Numbered from the stretch's first letter, positions 1-11,829 are shown. The stretch: DNA of 64,000 bases from Orobanche coerulescens (GCA_033398695.1 CM065814.1:76464358-76528357); one strand, 5' to 3'. Numbers and translations are program-made. The notes: generated by a model from the sequence alone, not told the origin.

Positions 1-3000
1 CTTGTCGACGCGCTCCGTGGTCAGGAGCCACTTGATTTGAGTCTGATCCACCACGAGATCCTTTAATCACTTAACTTAGTTCCCCACTAAGATAAGATTT
101 AACCACAAGCTGCACGTCAGTTTTTGGGAAACTATCTAACTGAAAAGATAGTGGATGCTATAACATCCATTACGATAGCACAACTAAGTTTCGTGTCATC
201 GTAGTCGATTCCATGCGTTCATGAGAAACCTCGCGCCATGAGGTGAGTTTAACTCCTTCTCTCACTCGCTTTAACAAAGTTTACGGATAGATCTTATCTT
301 TGGAGTGTCGGTACCACTTCAACAAAGGGCTATCACTTTGTTTATACTAGAGTCGCATATGTTTCCATTTTAGGCCAAGGCTACAACGTTGTAGATTTTC
401 AACGAAGTATGGTTCGATTAAACTCACATTCCACATCCTCATGTACCGGCTTTATTCATAGAGTACTCTTTATGGATTGGCATTCATTGAGGCGTCCCCC
501 AATGATGACTATAATCCAGAATCACATGAGACGGATGAGTTCATTTGATCAGATGATCAAGTTTCATGTACCAAACTCGCATACATTCTTAGCGAGAGTA
601 TTTATCGAACCAAGTGGCATCCCAATACTCTATGAGATCCACGGCCTAGTAACACCATCTACCACAATTTGTGGTGTTACCATATCACCATTTATAGGTG
701 ACGAACATCCATAACCGGACACAATCCTTGCAGACATGTTTGCAGCATGTATTTAATCTCGTCACTTCAGGGAACTTGGTGAGGCACAGTAGGGACAAAC
801 TACGACAATTCCAAGTCGTTCTACTCGAACATGATCGTTCGCATCTCCCCCTAACGACGGGAAGACTGGCTCATCAAAGTGACTTACGAGATCGTCTGCC
901 AAGGTATATTTTAAGCGGACTATGAGTGAAAGCGCATGTCATATTCATCATTTATAACCCGTCATAATGCGTTGTGGTGACGCACTTTGGCACATGAACA
1001 TGTGGACGATAAAGGTTTTCAGTGTTAACACAATCCAGTTAACAAAATGCATATTGTTACACTCGTAACTAAGCATTTGAATGATGATAGGTATAGGTGA
1101 ATATGACATGTTGACCTATGCTACATAGCCGTAGCTACTGGTCTTGAGAATTCAACAAAACCGCCACCATGCACCACCGGGATCGAACATGAAGAAACGA
1201 TTGAACCGATGATAGGCCGTTGGTTTTATCGAACCTCTAGTGCTTTCTTGAAGAGTTCACTCCCTTCACCAGCCCCAAACACCTCAAAATTTTCGTGAGC
1301 ATGTATAAACGGGTGTTTAGGATTCCAAAACCATCAACCTTGTGGTCAAAAATCGGTCGAAATGACATCGAACTAGTTGATAGGACGGCTGGTGGTATGT
1401 GAAAACTTCATTTAAGTGGTTCACCTCCTTCCAAGTCTCCAAATGGCACCAAAATTTGTGAGAAGGTATCCTTGGATGTTAGGAAGTATTTGTTAAAATT
1501 TCACTTTAAGACTTGGTCTAAAAAGTGGGTGAACTGACCTTTACAATGACTGGTCCGCAAGTTGGACAACCATAACTCAGGTTTCATCAACTTATCAGTC
1601 ATTGTCAAAGGAACCACATAACATATAAATGTTATTACTTGAGTACGACCATTTGTGAACACCATCATAACATCATAAGCCACCCAGGCTAATACTTATG
1701 ATCATGTATGTATAAGGACTCGGTGAAAAGGGAGGACTCAGCACCATGCTTATGCGAGTCGCTACATTATTCTCTTTAGCATAGGAGGGTGTCATCTCCT
1801 AATTGTGCCAAAGAATAGGCTTAAATCAATGAACATGGATAAGAAGGATCATTGGGGGGGGGTCTTTGGCGTCACACATGTTTATTAAAACAAGACGCGA
1901 ATGACATAAATATCATCATCGGTCATGAGCCCTGCTCACGACTCCACCAATGTACTTTGGTGTCTTTGATCCAACTAGTTTATTTGTTCAAATAAAATGA
2001 TGTCCATGACAATACCGTGGTATATGGATCATCAAACTGTCCAAACTCCGGACTATTAAAGCCTAAATGTGTCAATGTCCCAATACATCTTCTGGTTACA
2101 CAAACCGATGCAAGCCGGACCATATTGACTCATGAATATTTTTCTTTTCACATATCCAATACAAGTGATGCATAAGATTTTATTCTCACAAATCACAATG
2201 AGATGCTATGAGTGATACACTTTGGCATATATATCATCGAGTCATAACATGGTTCAATTGTTACGGAACATATGTGACTAGAAAACGCCATTCGACATTA
2301 AACAATTTGAGTATTATACCACTCATTGATTGTGATGACTTGGTCATCATAGTCACAATGGATTTATAAACCGAAATCCAAAAATATCATGTTCCTTTAA
2401 AATAGCTTAATACGCACTCAATTTCGCTTGCAAAATTTCATAATCATGAGCAAAGCGAATACTCTAACAACATAGAGATTTTATGCTTGATACGATCAAA
2501 ATGATCTATCATATTGAGTGCATAACATGGCAAGGTTATATGCCTAAGGGGCAAAATTACGACACAAGCATGGTGTAACACTACCATGCACACACTCGAC
2601 CTTCTTACAAGGGTGCGTATTTTGGGCTTTCCCAATGAAACTGTTTTTCAACATTTGAAAGATGATAGTTTAGCGTACAACGCATACCAAAAACTGCATC
2701 ATTTATGGCAAATTCGGCCAGAAAGAGGTTGAAAAATATGTGTCGTAAGACCACTTGCAAATTCAAGATGGGAACCAAGTTGGTTGGGACAAAAGTTAGC
2801 ACAATCGCTGGAAATAAAATTCCGCGCAGCTTGACCTTTGTTCATTAAAACAGCGATAACTCCCTTGTTAGGAAGGCTATGGACGAACGGTCAGATGTTC
2901 TGGAAACTAGACTTCCGTATCTTTCTATCCATATATTGTGCACCACACGGATCATTAAAATCAGATCACAGCGCATATTTTAATTGGCTGTTTAGTTTTT

Positions 3001-3477
3001 CCCAAGTTTAGTGAGAAACCAAGGTTGAGACCATATCCAATGGCATAAGTGTTGATGCAAAACCATGACAATGACAGCCATAGGTGCGTTTAAACGCAGC
3101 AGGGTGTTCGATTTCTTATCTCGACTAATGATCCTTTCGGTAACTCCAACTTGGTAGACTTGCAGAGAAAGTAGGAATGTCGGTACAGCTAAGGCTGTTT
3201 AAAAACCACTGATTCCGTTTGAACTTTCAAAGCATAAACAAATACCAAGGAGGATGCGCCTAGTCATGATCAAAAGTGTAGACAAAATCCACCAAAGTGC
3301 ATCAATCAACCAAGTATTTTAATTCTCAATTTGCAAGCATACGTCATAATAGCCATGTTATATGAATGCAACGCGGTGCATCAATATTAAGCATTTTGAA
3401 CCATGAGACATAATGAATATACTATAACCAACTCGTCTTGACCATCCAATAAGATCGACTAAACATGTATAAGGCAC
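1..3477. other. Unassigned, probably degraded LTR-retrotransposon DNA
   Basis: No open frame here resembles a known protein, and the longest frames (about 100 codons) lack recognisable motifs. The base composition and phrases such as the stretch around 2850-2960 resemble non-coding LTR DNA of plant gypsy or copia elements, but I found no paired LTR, primer-binding site or TSD. A run of ten G occurs near 1853. This is best read as old repeat DNA of unknown family. A search against a plant repeat library would settle it. Confidence 0.3.
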
Positions 3478-4450
3478 ATGCCTTTACAAATACTCGGAAA
3501 AGTATTCGGACCTATAGTCATACGAACTATAATCGAGGTCAACGAATTCATGTATTTACCGCAATATGCTATTGCTTTACATGTTAAAATTCATAAGAAT
3601 TACTCGTACATTCTTTCATATATCATGTTGCAAGGAGACGGTGCATGTCTACACCCACATGCAATATTTTATTTTAATAGGATGAAAGATGGAGTTTTCC
3701 AAGTATGGGATTGGGTCAAGACCAACGTGGTGGTCGCTCAATTCAACGTGACAATTCCGTCACAAATCGCTTTTAACCACGACATATCCGTCGCAATCGA
3801 TGTTTGTCCCATTTGTATGTCACAAATCCGTGACTAATCATGAACGAGTCATAACTTTACTGTTACCGACAATGTTCGTTTTATTTAATTGTTGGTTTAA
3901 AATCGACAAAACGGCGACATCAAATCGCACCCAAAACGTGGTGTATGCAACAACCACAACTATCGACTTTCAACAATTATCCGTGACTCCCCCAGGACCG
4001 TCACACAGTTTACTTCGACATCCGAGAGTGATACCATCTCTCATTGTCTCATCCACCACAAAGTAGCGTGGGAGATAAAGAACCCAAATACCCAATTCCC
4101 CAAAAAAAAATTCCCAAAAGAGAGGAATTGAAAAACGAGAACTTTAATAAAGTCTTACGGGTACTTGGTTTCATATATGCTTTGATCCTTGAACGGGAGA
4201 TTATCTCCATATGAGCAACATATTTCCGTGGGTACTCCGTTCTATATTTACTATGATCCTTGAACGGGATAAATATGGCTTTTTCTCCATAGCGTGCACA
4301 TCATCATGAGCGACGTATTTTCCTATATACACGTAAAACATAAACATGTAAGATTCATAAGTGTACAAATTAATGAACAAATGAATCATTGAGTAGGAAA
4401 AAAAATGGAGAGTTGAGAAACGCCCGGATAGGGCTACTGGGATCAATAAT
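3478..4450. other. Unassigned region with short direct repeats
   Basis: A 119-codon frame at 3478-3837 shows no family I recognise and is probably not a gene. Related short phrases (cgtcacaaat, cgtcgcaatc, gtcacaaatccgtgac) recur at 3758-3835, somewhat like subterminal DNA of CACTA transposons, but no terminal CACTA or TSD was seen. The phrase GATCCTTGAACGGGA appears near 4183 and 4256, marking an imperfect direct repeat of about 75 bp. Confidence 0.25.
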
Positions 4451-5290
4451 TCGGCCGAAAAAGGACTCGAGCGCGGCGATGCAGCAGCTCGGTATTGGAT
4501 GAGGTCGGATCTCCAAATTTCTTCGTAAAAATCTGCTTCTGTTCGGCAGTAGATTCAGTAACCAATATTATACAGAATCCGATCTCCACCGTTGAATATA
4601 CAGATATTTGTGTTGGGAAGTTGCTGCCAAAATTTCACACCGATCCGACGGTTAACAAAACGGAAAACGTGATTTTCGCATTTGCGCGCTGTGCAGAAAA
4701 TTCACGCGGAAATTCTCGTCTCTCGATTTTTTTTTCGATTTTGATAGGTTTTGTCTCGATTGCACTAGGTTTTCAAGCATTAAATATCACGTGCATAAAA
4801 CCGTTTGACGATCCGCGATGCTTCGATCGAGATCGGCGCAGCCTTAGGCAACAGCGGCTTGGATGAAAACGGATCGCCGAGCGATCGGTCGCAACTGGTC
4901 GGGTCACAACCGGATCGATCGAGCTGGTCGGCGACGGCGGTCCGGGCGGCGGAGGCGGCGGCAGCCGGGCGGCTGCAATCGGGCGGTGGCCGGGCGGCTT
5001 TAGGCGAGATTCGGCGGCGCGGCCCGGCGGCGGAGGCGGCGGTCCGACGGCTCTGGGCAGATCTGGGCGGCGGCGGTCCGGCGGCGGAGGCGGCGGTCCG
5101 GCGGCGGTCCGGCGGCTCTGGCGGCGGCTCTGGGCGGCGGCAGTGGCTGGCAGTCCGGTGGTGGCTGGCAGCAGACGGCGGGCGGCGGTGGTCCGGCGGC
5201 GGAGGCGGCGGTGCTCGGCGGGCGTCTGGCAGCGGTCGGCTTGGCCGATTTTTTTTTTTTTTTTTTCGTTCGAGCTACGTGCTGATAACG
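4450..5290 (-). mobile_element. Copia-type 5' leader remnant (minus strand)
   Basis: On the minus strand this stretch follows the LTR at 5291-5604. It begins with CGTTATCAGCACG, which resembles the primer-binding segment next to the 5' LTR of some plant copia elements. It then has a poly-A tract (poly-T on the plus strand, 5251-5268), a GC-rich simple-sequence domain, and non-coding leader-like DNA. No gag or pol frame follows, so only the 5' end of the element remains. The open frames across the GC-rich part are low-complexity and not genes. Confidence 0.45.
4925..5245. repeat. GC-rich GGCGGC/GGCGGA simple-sequence domain
   Basis: About 320 bp of imperfect trinucleotide-based repeats (ggcggc, ggcggcgga, tccggcggcgg) stand out sharply from the AT-rich surroundings. 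It is read as Gly/Ala/Arg-rich on one strand and Pro/Arg-rich on the other, which explains several long but meaningless frames. The domain ends at a run of 18 T residues. Confidence 0.8.
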
Positions 5291-5604
5291 TGTTTGAGGA
5301 GAAAGTAAAAGACAGCAAATCAATTCATTCATAACACTGATAGAGGGGCCTTTATATAGGCATTACAATGAGAGTCCTTCCATACATAGGATTCCTAGAT
5401 AAGGTAAGACATCTAATAGGATCCTACTACCTCTAGAAGGATCTAGAACTTTCCATCTATGTATCTACAATCAGTATTAGGTAAGACACATCACGGGAAT
5501 AATAATTCCCGGAACAATCCTCTATTTTTCACGCTCAAATCATTTTCAATTTTTCTTCCCAAACAATCTCTCTTGCCCAAGATGTGAGAAATTAAAGTTA
5601 AACA
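5291..5604 (-). mobile_element. Short copia LTR (minus strand)
   Basis: On the minus strand this 314-bp unit starts TGTTTAACTTT and ends CTCCTCAAACA, giving TG...CA ends with a short TGTTTA/AAACA inverted repeat. A TATA-like CCTATATAAAGG lies at 5350-5361 (minus), and a copia-like primer-binding segment directly follows at 5290. No second copy lies in the window, so it is a truncated element. The exact outer end is inferred from the TG/CA rule only. Confidence 0.5.
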
Positions 5605-5689
5605 AAATAAAAAATGCTACTCGCTGGACTCGATTTCGAGTTTCCAGCGCAACAACAATCCCCTCGCCTTTTAATTGGATCTTTTTTGG

Positions 5690-6567
5690 TGGATTACATC
5701 ACAAAAGAGCACTGAGGCCAGCAGGCTACCTAGAAAGCCACAAACGTCTAACAGATGAGGCGACACCCTCATTAGCCAGGAAATCAGCGCACATGTTAGC
5801 TTCTCTAACAGAGTGGACGATGGAGAACAGATGGACTTCCTCCGAAAGCTACAATGGCTTCGAGAATATTAGCTTGAGGGTGGAATTTGTGATCTTCTAT
5901 ATTCTGAAGAAGCTCAACAGCTTCAAAGTCTCGCACACAGCATCATCCAAATCGAGATCTTTGACAATGGACAATTCATGAAAAGGCCACATAGCTCCGA
6001 AAGTATGTGTTCACCTCTACCATCATTGCTTATAAACCCACTAATCCAATCCCCTCTGTGGTTCCGAATGAGCCCACCTGATCTAATAGTAGAGGAGTCT
6101 GGCTTGGCACTACCATCGGTGTTTAGCTTGAATTTACCTTCCTCAGGGGGGTGCCAATGAGTTAACTGTCGGATTAACTCCAGACTTTTCAGGGTAGAAC
6201 TAAATATTATCATCATGAAAGGCCTTATTGCTATGGACAATTCCGTGAATGTTCTGAAGATTCTCATTGAAGATCATTTTATTACGCCAGACCCAGGCCC
6301 ACCAGAGAGTTGTAACAAACCGAATAGATATATCGGTATGGGCCATGTCACTTACCCACCCTGAAACCTCAGTATGAGTAAGGAACCGAGTATGAGCAAG
6401 CAAATTAATCCTCAGCCAAAGTTCGCTAGAGTATGGACAATCTCTAAGACAGTGCAGTACATCCTCCACTGGACCTGAACAACGAGAACACCTATCTGAG
6501 GCAGACTTTACTATGGTGCCACTTCTTATTCATAGGGAGTGCGTCATGGAGACATATCCATACTAAA
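5690..6567 (-). pseudogene. LINE remnant: zf-RVT and RNase H domains
   Basis: The minus strand encodes the C-terminal end of a plant L1-type LINE ORF2. First comes a zf-RVT module (Cys-x2-Cys, then VEDVLHCLRDCP and WWAWVWRNKMIFNEN, about 6530-6240). An RNase H domain follows (GKFKLNTDGSAK, GGLIRNHRGDWISGF near 6150-6050), and in another frame its C-terminal motif VREANMCADFLANEG near 5800. At least one in-frame stop precedes the zinc module, and a frameshift splits the RNase H domain, so it is dead. Its upstream part is lost exactly where a gypsy LTR begins at 6568. Host RNase H-like proteins lack the preceding zf-RVT module, so a LINE origin is clear. Confidence 0.85.
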
Positions 6568-7066
6568 TGTAACACCCCAAACTAGGCGACTATTACAGTG
6601 CCGTGAACCCCCGACCAGGACCCACCGTGCGAATGAAAATTAATGACTTAAATAATATAATCGTAGTACCGAACCACATTATATCATCCATTACTCCGAT
6701 AAGGAGTTTCAAGTACAACACACCCAAGATAATACAGAATACATGTATATTTTATATGAAGATAAAATATACAACACTGAATGAAACTGAGTATCCAAAC
6801 GGAAATCTGCAGCGGAAAGTAAAGTGACGACAACATGAATGACTGAAAGGATAGGTGCCCCTGCTAGTATCACTGGACTCCTCGCCGTCAACGTTCTCTT
6901 CTCGTGCTTTTGCCTTGCCATGACCTTAAAACAATATCCCCCAACGGTGTTAGTTACACAGAACAACAATCCTCAAGGGTTGAATATACACAATCATGAT
7001 ATATCTTAATTATGAAATTAAGATGAAGAGGGGCATCGTAGTACACCCGTAATGGTATGTGCATGT
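6568..7066 (-). mobile_element. Partial gypsy (Tekay-like) LTR
   Basis: It begins TGTAACACCCCAAACTAGG, followed by a TATTACAGTGCCGTG phrase, the same opening layout as the LTR at 45755 (TGTAACACCC...ATTACAGCGCCGTG). By analogy with the complete elements downstream, the LTR is in minus orientation. It abuts the LINE remnant at 6567, and a second, similar LTR start follows at 7067, so this copy was interrupted or truncated after 499 bp. The far end was not found. Confidence 0.6.
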
Positions 7067-7599
7067 TGTAACACCCCCGATATATTCAGGAATATTACAG
7101 CGCCGTAAATCCTTTACATAAGAATTTACAAGGCTGAATAAATGAAAAGACAATAACAGATACCAAATTATGAAATCACTGAAAGAAAATACGACAGTTC
7201 TGGTTCAATACCGAGAATACAAGTATCCAAATGAAGAATATTAATACATCACTGAATCCAAATGTCACAAATTACGACATACTCGAGTACTTATTAAAAT
7301 AACCAATAACAGACAATAAACTCGGCCGGAACATCACTCTGCACCCTCGTCGTCATGCAGCTCCAGTGGTTGTTTCCCCGCTCTCCTGGATCCTGAACAA
7401 AAAAAAATATTCACCCCCGAAGGGATTAGCACAACGATGATAGTACAAGTACCACAACATATTATCCAACATCTCACGAAGAATAATGATAACGTAAATG
7501 ACAAAATACCAACGAGTCTTCTCCTACGAGAAACTCATAAATAACATACACAAATGATAATCACAACATGATATCACAACATACACATGGTAATTCCGA

Positions 7600-7740
7600 C
7601 GATCCAGCGTTCACTGCCTAGAACCCACGATGATCCCGTCAGACCAACCCGTGGTGGAAAAACCCGTCCGATGATCCAGCGCACGCTAGCATAGATCACC
7701 CGATGATCCCGTCGGACCAACACGAGGTGGACATACAACA
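7600..7740. repeat. Two-unit tandem repeat inside LTR
   Basis: Two units of roughly 75 bp each contain GATCCAGCG ... GATGATCCCGTC(G/A)GACCAAC ... GGTGGA. The same unit occurs in the LTRs of the 45755-55614 element, where it appears three to four times. Confidence 0.7.
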
Positions 7741-7984
7741 ATGACATATATGCACGACAATATGTATAACATCAATACATAAAACAATTAAGGTACTTGC
7801 CTCGGTTTGATGACAAGAAATAATACTCCCATGAATATCAAAACGCTCGAAGGTCGCCCCTTCGATCAATCACGTAGCAAAGCTCGAACCTTAGCAAAAG
7901 AAATAATATGGAATTTATCTCATGTCGAATGAAACATCTAACAATCCAAGTTACGGTCGAAAGTTCATAAAACGTAACCTGTCT

Positions 7985-8212
7985 GACCTACTTAACGTAC
8001 GTTACGTAGCCTTGGTAGCGTACGTTAAGCCTACTCGTTAGCGCACGTAAGATACAAAGTCTAGCGTACGCTAACCATGCATCGACAGTCACTCATTGAT
8101 CAGTCGACTTTACTCGTCTGATGATATAACATACGTTACGTACCCAACGTAGCATACGTTAACCTTGCCCGTTAGCGTACGTAAGATACATAGCTTAGCA
8201 TACGCTAAGCAC
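7985..8212. promoter_or_regulatory. Palindrome array AACGTACGTT / TAGCGTACGCTA in LTR U3
   Basis: Ten or so copies of near-perfect palindromes (AACGTACGTT, TAGCGTACGTTA, TAGCGCACGTAA, TAGCGTACGCTA, TAGCATACGCTAA) occur in 228 bp. The second half (about 8125-8215) is a diverged tandem copy of the first (7990-8090). The position matches the palindrome arrays in the other LTRs of this group. No clear TATA box was seen here. Confidence 0.6.
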
Positions 8213-8430
8213 GCATGACAGTTTCTCACTGGGCAGACGACTATCTCGATGTGGTGAAGCTTACGAAAATCTCATTGATCAACGTACATTATCTCCATAT
8301 ATATCATGCTCATACAGTTATGAATGATCTTACGGATAACAGCAACTTCGAATTCAAGAATACGTATATCATCATAACACCATATTCAATTTCGATTACA
8401 ATTCTTCATGCATAATTCGGAAGGCCTAAC

Positions 8431-9461
8431 GGTCGATATCAATACCTTTATATCAATACTCGTGCCAACCTTTATCTCCCGCCCGATCGCCAATATCGAC
8501 CTACGAATAAGCGATCGGCAGCCGAGCGACGATCGCCGTCTTCCGGCCCGATTGCCGATCATCACGCTACATCATCCGCAGTCCGGAGGACACGATCGCC
8601 ATCTACAGTCCGGCATATAACATGACGGACTAAGGCATAAGATCGCCTCCACCGCACATCATAAAGCCATGGTCCTGGCAGTCGATGGAACCGGCTGCTT
8701 CGGCCATGCAAGCTCCCTTTCGGCCGAGATCGCCCGCCCTTCGTTTAAATACGAGGCCGGCGTAGTTGGAGGGCTCTCCAACATTAATCAGTGGACACGA
8801 TCGCTCGCCCTCAAAGGTTCATCCTCTGACATGGTGAACCCGGACAATGCGACGTGCCACAACCCCGTCTCAACGTACACCGTCGAGGTCGGCCATCTCC
8901 ATGGCTGGCCGAGGTGGAAGCAGAGCTAACAAGCCACGGGCGTGGAGTTGATTCATCCGACGCTGCCCTGCGCAAGGACTCCTCTAGACCGAGACCGCAC
9001 GCCCTTCGTTTAAATACGAGGCGAGGCGCAGCCTAACGGAGGACCCTCATAATAAAGTGAGTCACGAGACACTCATTGTCTTCGCGCACCAAGACACGGT
9101 CATGGGGTCGGTCCATCGATCTCCGCGACTGTGCACGATTCCTCAAACAAAGCGAAACCACCAAGTTTCCATGGGGGATCGGCCAATGTTGTTTTTGCAG
9201 GTACAAGACCGAAAGATAGCTAAGCCAATCGACTATGATAGCCCAAGTCCGAGTCCTAAGTCGGCTCAGATCGCCCGTCCTCATCCAGACGCGATCGCCA
9301 GCAAGAACCACCTCGCCCCATGTCTTCAACATAGGAGCAAGCTGGGGGGCAATTGAAGTGCAGTAAGTGTCACTTCAAGTATCTGCCCCGAGAACAGTGA
9401 GTGTTCTTCGGGACGGTAGGTATAAAAATCGAGGGTTGGAGGCCCTTCTTCTAGCGCCAAT
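8431..9461 (-). mobile_element. Tat-type gypsy leader region (non-coding)
   Basis: On the minus strand this lies just downstream of the LTR and PBS at 9442-10621. It is rich in CGATCG/GATCGCC words, and CCCTTCGTTTAAATACGAGG occurs twice (about 8738 and 9001), so it contains internal repeats. No gag motif was recognised; frames of 99 codons on both strands are not convincing. It is best read as the 5' untranslated leader of a Tat/Ogre-like element whose coding part is missing or replaced by the LTR ending near 8430. Confidence 0.45.
9442..9461 (-). other. Primer-binding-site-like segment
   Basis: Minus strand reads ATTGGCGCTAGAAGAAGGGC immediately after the LTR end. A TTGGCGC-type start next to the LTR is typical of Tat/Ogre-group gypsy elements. 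The exact tRNA match was not tested. Confidence 0.55.
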
Positions 9462-10621
9462 TGTTGTTGCCCAAAATATTTATCCGAAGATTAATACTGC
9501 TGGAAGACGGACAACAAGTAACAATTGCGGGAGCACTTCCGAGAGAAGATAAATAATACAAGATTTGCCGGGTTTGTTAGGCCCGGGCTTGAATGCTCTC
9601 GCGAGATGTTATTAATACGAATATTCGTGGATACAAGTATTAATGAGAGAAATCTAAATACAATGAGTGTAAAAAGACTCTGTTAATCCGGCTCTTGAGC
9701 GAAGCTCGGTGTTCTTCGTCCCCGCCGGTGATCTGCTCGAGGAGATGGGCCGGGAGAAGTAAGACCGAAAGAAAGCTGTTGCCAAGAGTTGGAGATTAGC
9801 CAAGTGTAAGTATTTTGCTCTTGTATGGTGTGAAATGCGGGAATGCAGGGAGTTCAGAGAGTCAGAGTCTCGGTCCCTTTTACAAGTGCCTGCTGCCTTG
9901 TATATATAGAGGCTGAGGGGCCCTGTCCCCTAGTGGGCGATCGCCTTTCGGCATTTAATGTAACGGGGCGATCGTCCTAAAGGGCACGTGGGCTGCCTGC
10001 CAAAAGTCCATAGATCCAGCCGGCAGCTAGCTGAGTGGCCCAATGAGGAGCCGGCACGCGTCCGGAAGTACTGCCACAGGAGGTCCCACTTTGTTACTTT
10101 CGGCGGACTTTGTCAGGGTAGGTGACAGGCTGTAGTCACATGTCTTGTCCGCCAACTCCTTTCGCAGGTCTGGGCCCTGTTGGTAGGTGAGGTAGGTGAC
10201 AGGTTTGTCAGCGCCTTTTGTGGATCTGCACGTGGGTGCTGTCCTGTTTGCTCGGCCTTGGCCGACTGGATGGCCATCGGCCAGTCACTGAAGGTTGGCA
10301 ATGGTCGGTCACCAAGGGTCGATCGGCAGATGCCCAGAGAGGTCGGTCACCAAGGGTCGATCGGCAGATGCCGAGAGAGGATCGTCCGCTAGTCGATCGC
10401 CAGGAGTCGGTCGCCGAGTTCCGAGTGATGATCGTATCTGAGGTCGATCGCTCGGCACCGGGACTTGTCCTGGGACCTTCATTTGGCCGATTTAGCTGGT
10501 CCGCTGGGTTGAGGCTCGGTCGACTGTCGCCGCTCAGACTGCCTTGGCCGCCGGCAAGAAGCCTGGCCGCTCGGCCTCGGAGGCGATCGCCGGTCGGAAG
10601 GTGTTAAATCTTGACACAACA
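9462..10621 (-). mobile_element. Tat-type gypsy LTR (minus strand)
   Basis: This 1160-bp LTR runs on the minus strand from TGTTGTGTCAAGATTTAAC to ...TTTTGGGCAACAACA. It matches the solo LTR at 17902-19072 at both ends and in the middle (pairs such as CGAATATT..GTATTAAT, GCCCGGGCTTGAATGCTCTC). A TATA-like CTATATATAC lies at 9899-9909, with GGCGATCGCC-type palindromes upstream of it (9942-9975 and 10320-10590). A primer-binding segment follows the 3' end. Only this LTR and some leader remain. The first flanking bases after 10621 belong to a broken farnesyltransferase-like gene, so the element probably inserted there. Confidence 0.8.
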
Positions 10622-10956
10622 GAATTCACTAAGGATATTTTGTCCACATATTCACGAAAATCATGCTTGGACATATAGACTGTGGGTTGTTGATCATCAT
10701 AAAGTTAATGATACGAGCGAGCTAGAGCTCACGGAGAGGATTTTAAGTAAGGATGCAAGATGCTATGTTGCCTGGTTGTATAGAAAATATCTTGTTGGAA
10801 AAAATGAAATTACTAGAGAGGAACTTGAATTCACAGTGCCCTTTTTAATGGCAGACTCAAGGAACGAATACGCCTGGTACCATAGACAGTGGGTTCTTCT
10901 GGAAATTGGAGGATAGGAAGATGAACTTAAGTTCTGCGATGAAAAATTCACTGTTT
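10622..10956 (+). pseudogene. Farnesyltransferase alpha-subunit-like fragment (PPTA repeats)
   Basis: The frame reads through three protein prenyltransferase alpha (PPTA) repeats, each a helical pair with the signature W-x-x-R: HAWTYRLWVVD, VAWLYRKYLV, EELEFT...YAWYHRQWVLLEIGG. The order and the GG(W)EDELKFC ending resemble the alpha subunit of protein farnesyl/geranylgeranyltransferase I, which lipidates CaaX proteins in the cytosol. The Trp expected after GG is a TAG stop at 10914-10916, and the homology carries on in frame beyond it (EDELKFCDEK). Both ends are missing: upstream is the Tat LTR, downstream the end of an RTE LINE. It is a fragment, either the relic of a local gene or a piece carried in by a transposon such as the neighbouring MULE. 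Confidence 0.65.
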
Positions 10957-11829
10957 TCATTGGTTACAACAACGTCTAAGTCTTAGTCCCAAAATGATTT
11001 GGGGTCGGCTAACATGAATCAAACTTTGAAACCGTCAATGATCGTTACATAAATAACATAAAAGGAAGAAAAAAAAAGAAGGAAAAAAGTAGAGAAAAAG
11101 GCAAAAAAAAAAAAAACAAAAAAAAGAAAAAAAAAGAAAAAAAATCCTGAAAAATAAATTATAAGATGTGAAATAAAAGAAAATAAGAATAAATAAAAAA
11201 AGAATCAGATTTCATCCACCATTCGTATTCTTTCCCGCCATATTTGCCTCTCCATCGCCATACTTTCTCCAATTCCAAGAAACCACATATTATTTTCAAT
11301 CATCTTTATCCAAGTTTTCTTGGGTCTTCCTCTACCTTTCACAATATTACTTGTTCCCCAACTTTCTAGCCTCCTCACTGGGGCATCAACAAGTCTTCTT
11401 CTCACATGACCAAACCATCGTAATCGATTCTCCATCATCTTGTCTTCTATAGACGCAACTCTTACCTTCTTTCTAATCACTTCATTTATGAGCCGATCCT
11501 TTTTTGTATGACCACACATCCATCGTAGCATACGCATCTCCGCCACATTCATCTTTTGGACGTGACACTGTTTTACAGCCCAACACTCGGTGCCATATAA
11601 CAGTGCAGGCCTAATTGTCGTGCAGTAAAATTTACCCTTTAATCTATGAGGCATGTGAGGATCACATAAAACCCTGTGGCACTTTTCCACTTCAACCACC
11701 CTGCCTTTATTCTGTGAGCCACATCACCATCTAGCTCTCCATCCTTTTGGATAATAGATCCAAGATACCGAAAGAAAGTGGATCCATGAACAACTTTTTC
11801 ATCAAATGTGATCATCCCCGATATGCTTA
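10957..11829 (-). mobile_element. 5'-truncated RTE-type LINE
   Basis: The minus strand encodes the C-terminal end of an RTE reverse transcriptase. It has FRYLGSIIQKDGELDGDVAHRIKAGW (in two adjacent frames), LKGKFYCTTIRPALLYGTECW, VAEMRMLRWMCGHTKKDR, ENRLRWFGHVRRR and GRGRPKKTW. An A/T-rich 3' UTR (11050-11200) is followed by the conserved RTE tail TAGCCGACCCCAAATCATTT TGGGACTAAG (about 11010-10975). The tail ends near 10957 in GTTGTTGTAACC, the short-repeat end typical of RTE elements in place of poly-A. A frameshift near 11690 separates the two RT pieces. The element starts abruptly inside a MULE transposase frame at about 11829, as expected for a 5'-truncated insertion. Confidence 0.85.

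Larger units (their letters stand above)
7067..8430 (-). mobile_element. Second gypsy (Tekay-like) LTR, stacked on the first
   Basis: It opens TGTAACACCCCCGATATATTC and keeps the same internal order as the LTRs of the element at 45755-55614: TATTACAGCGCCGTA, a CACCCCCGAAGGG block near 7415, a tandem block with GATCCCGTCGGACCAACACG near 7630-7735, and a palindrome array at 7985-8212. It is therefore a diverged member of that LTR group, minus strand. The end near 8400-8430 is uncertain: TTCGATTACA at 8391-8400 could be the terminus, but no matching TSD for the CATGT before 7067 was found. Confidence 0.55.

Noticed and set aside
1..3477. Endogenous pararetrovirus or env-like region
   Set aside because: No movement, coat, RT or envelope motif could be read on either strand.
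3478..3837. 119-codon open frame as a gene
   Set aside because: No family motifs, no supporting context, and the surrounding DNA is repeat-like.
4773..5334. Long Pro/Arg-rich and Gly/Ala-rich open frames on both strands
   Set aside because: They are translations of GGC-based simple repeats in a transposon leader; no domain, and both strands are equally open.
8669..9356. Short frames in the Tat leader as gag
   Set aside because: No capsid or zinc-knuckle motif; frames on both strands of a GC-rich repeat region.
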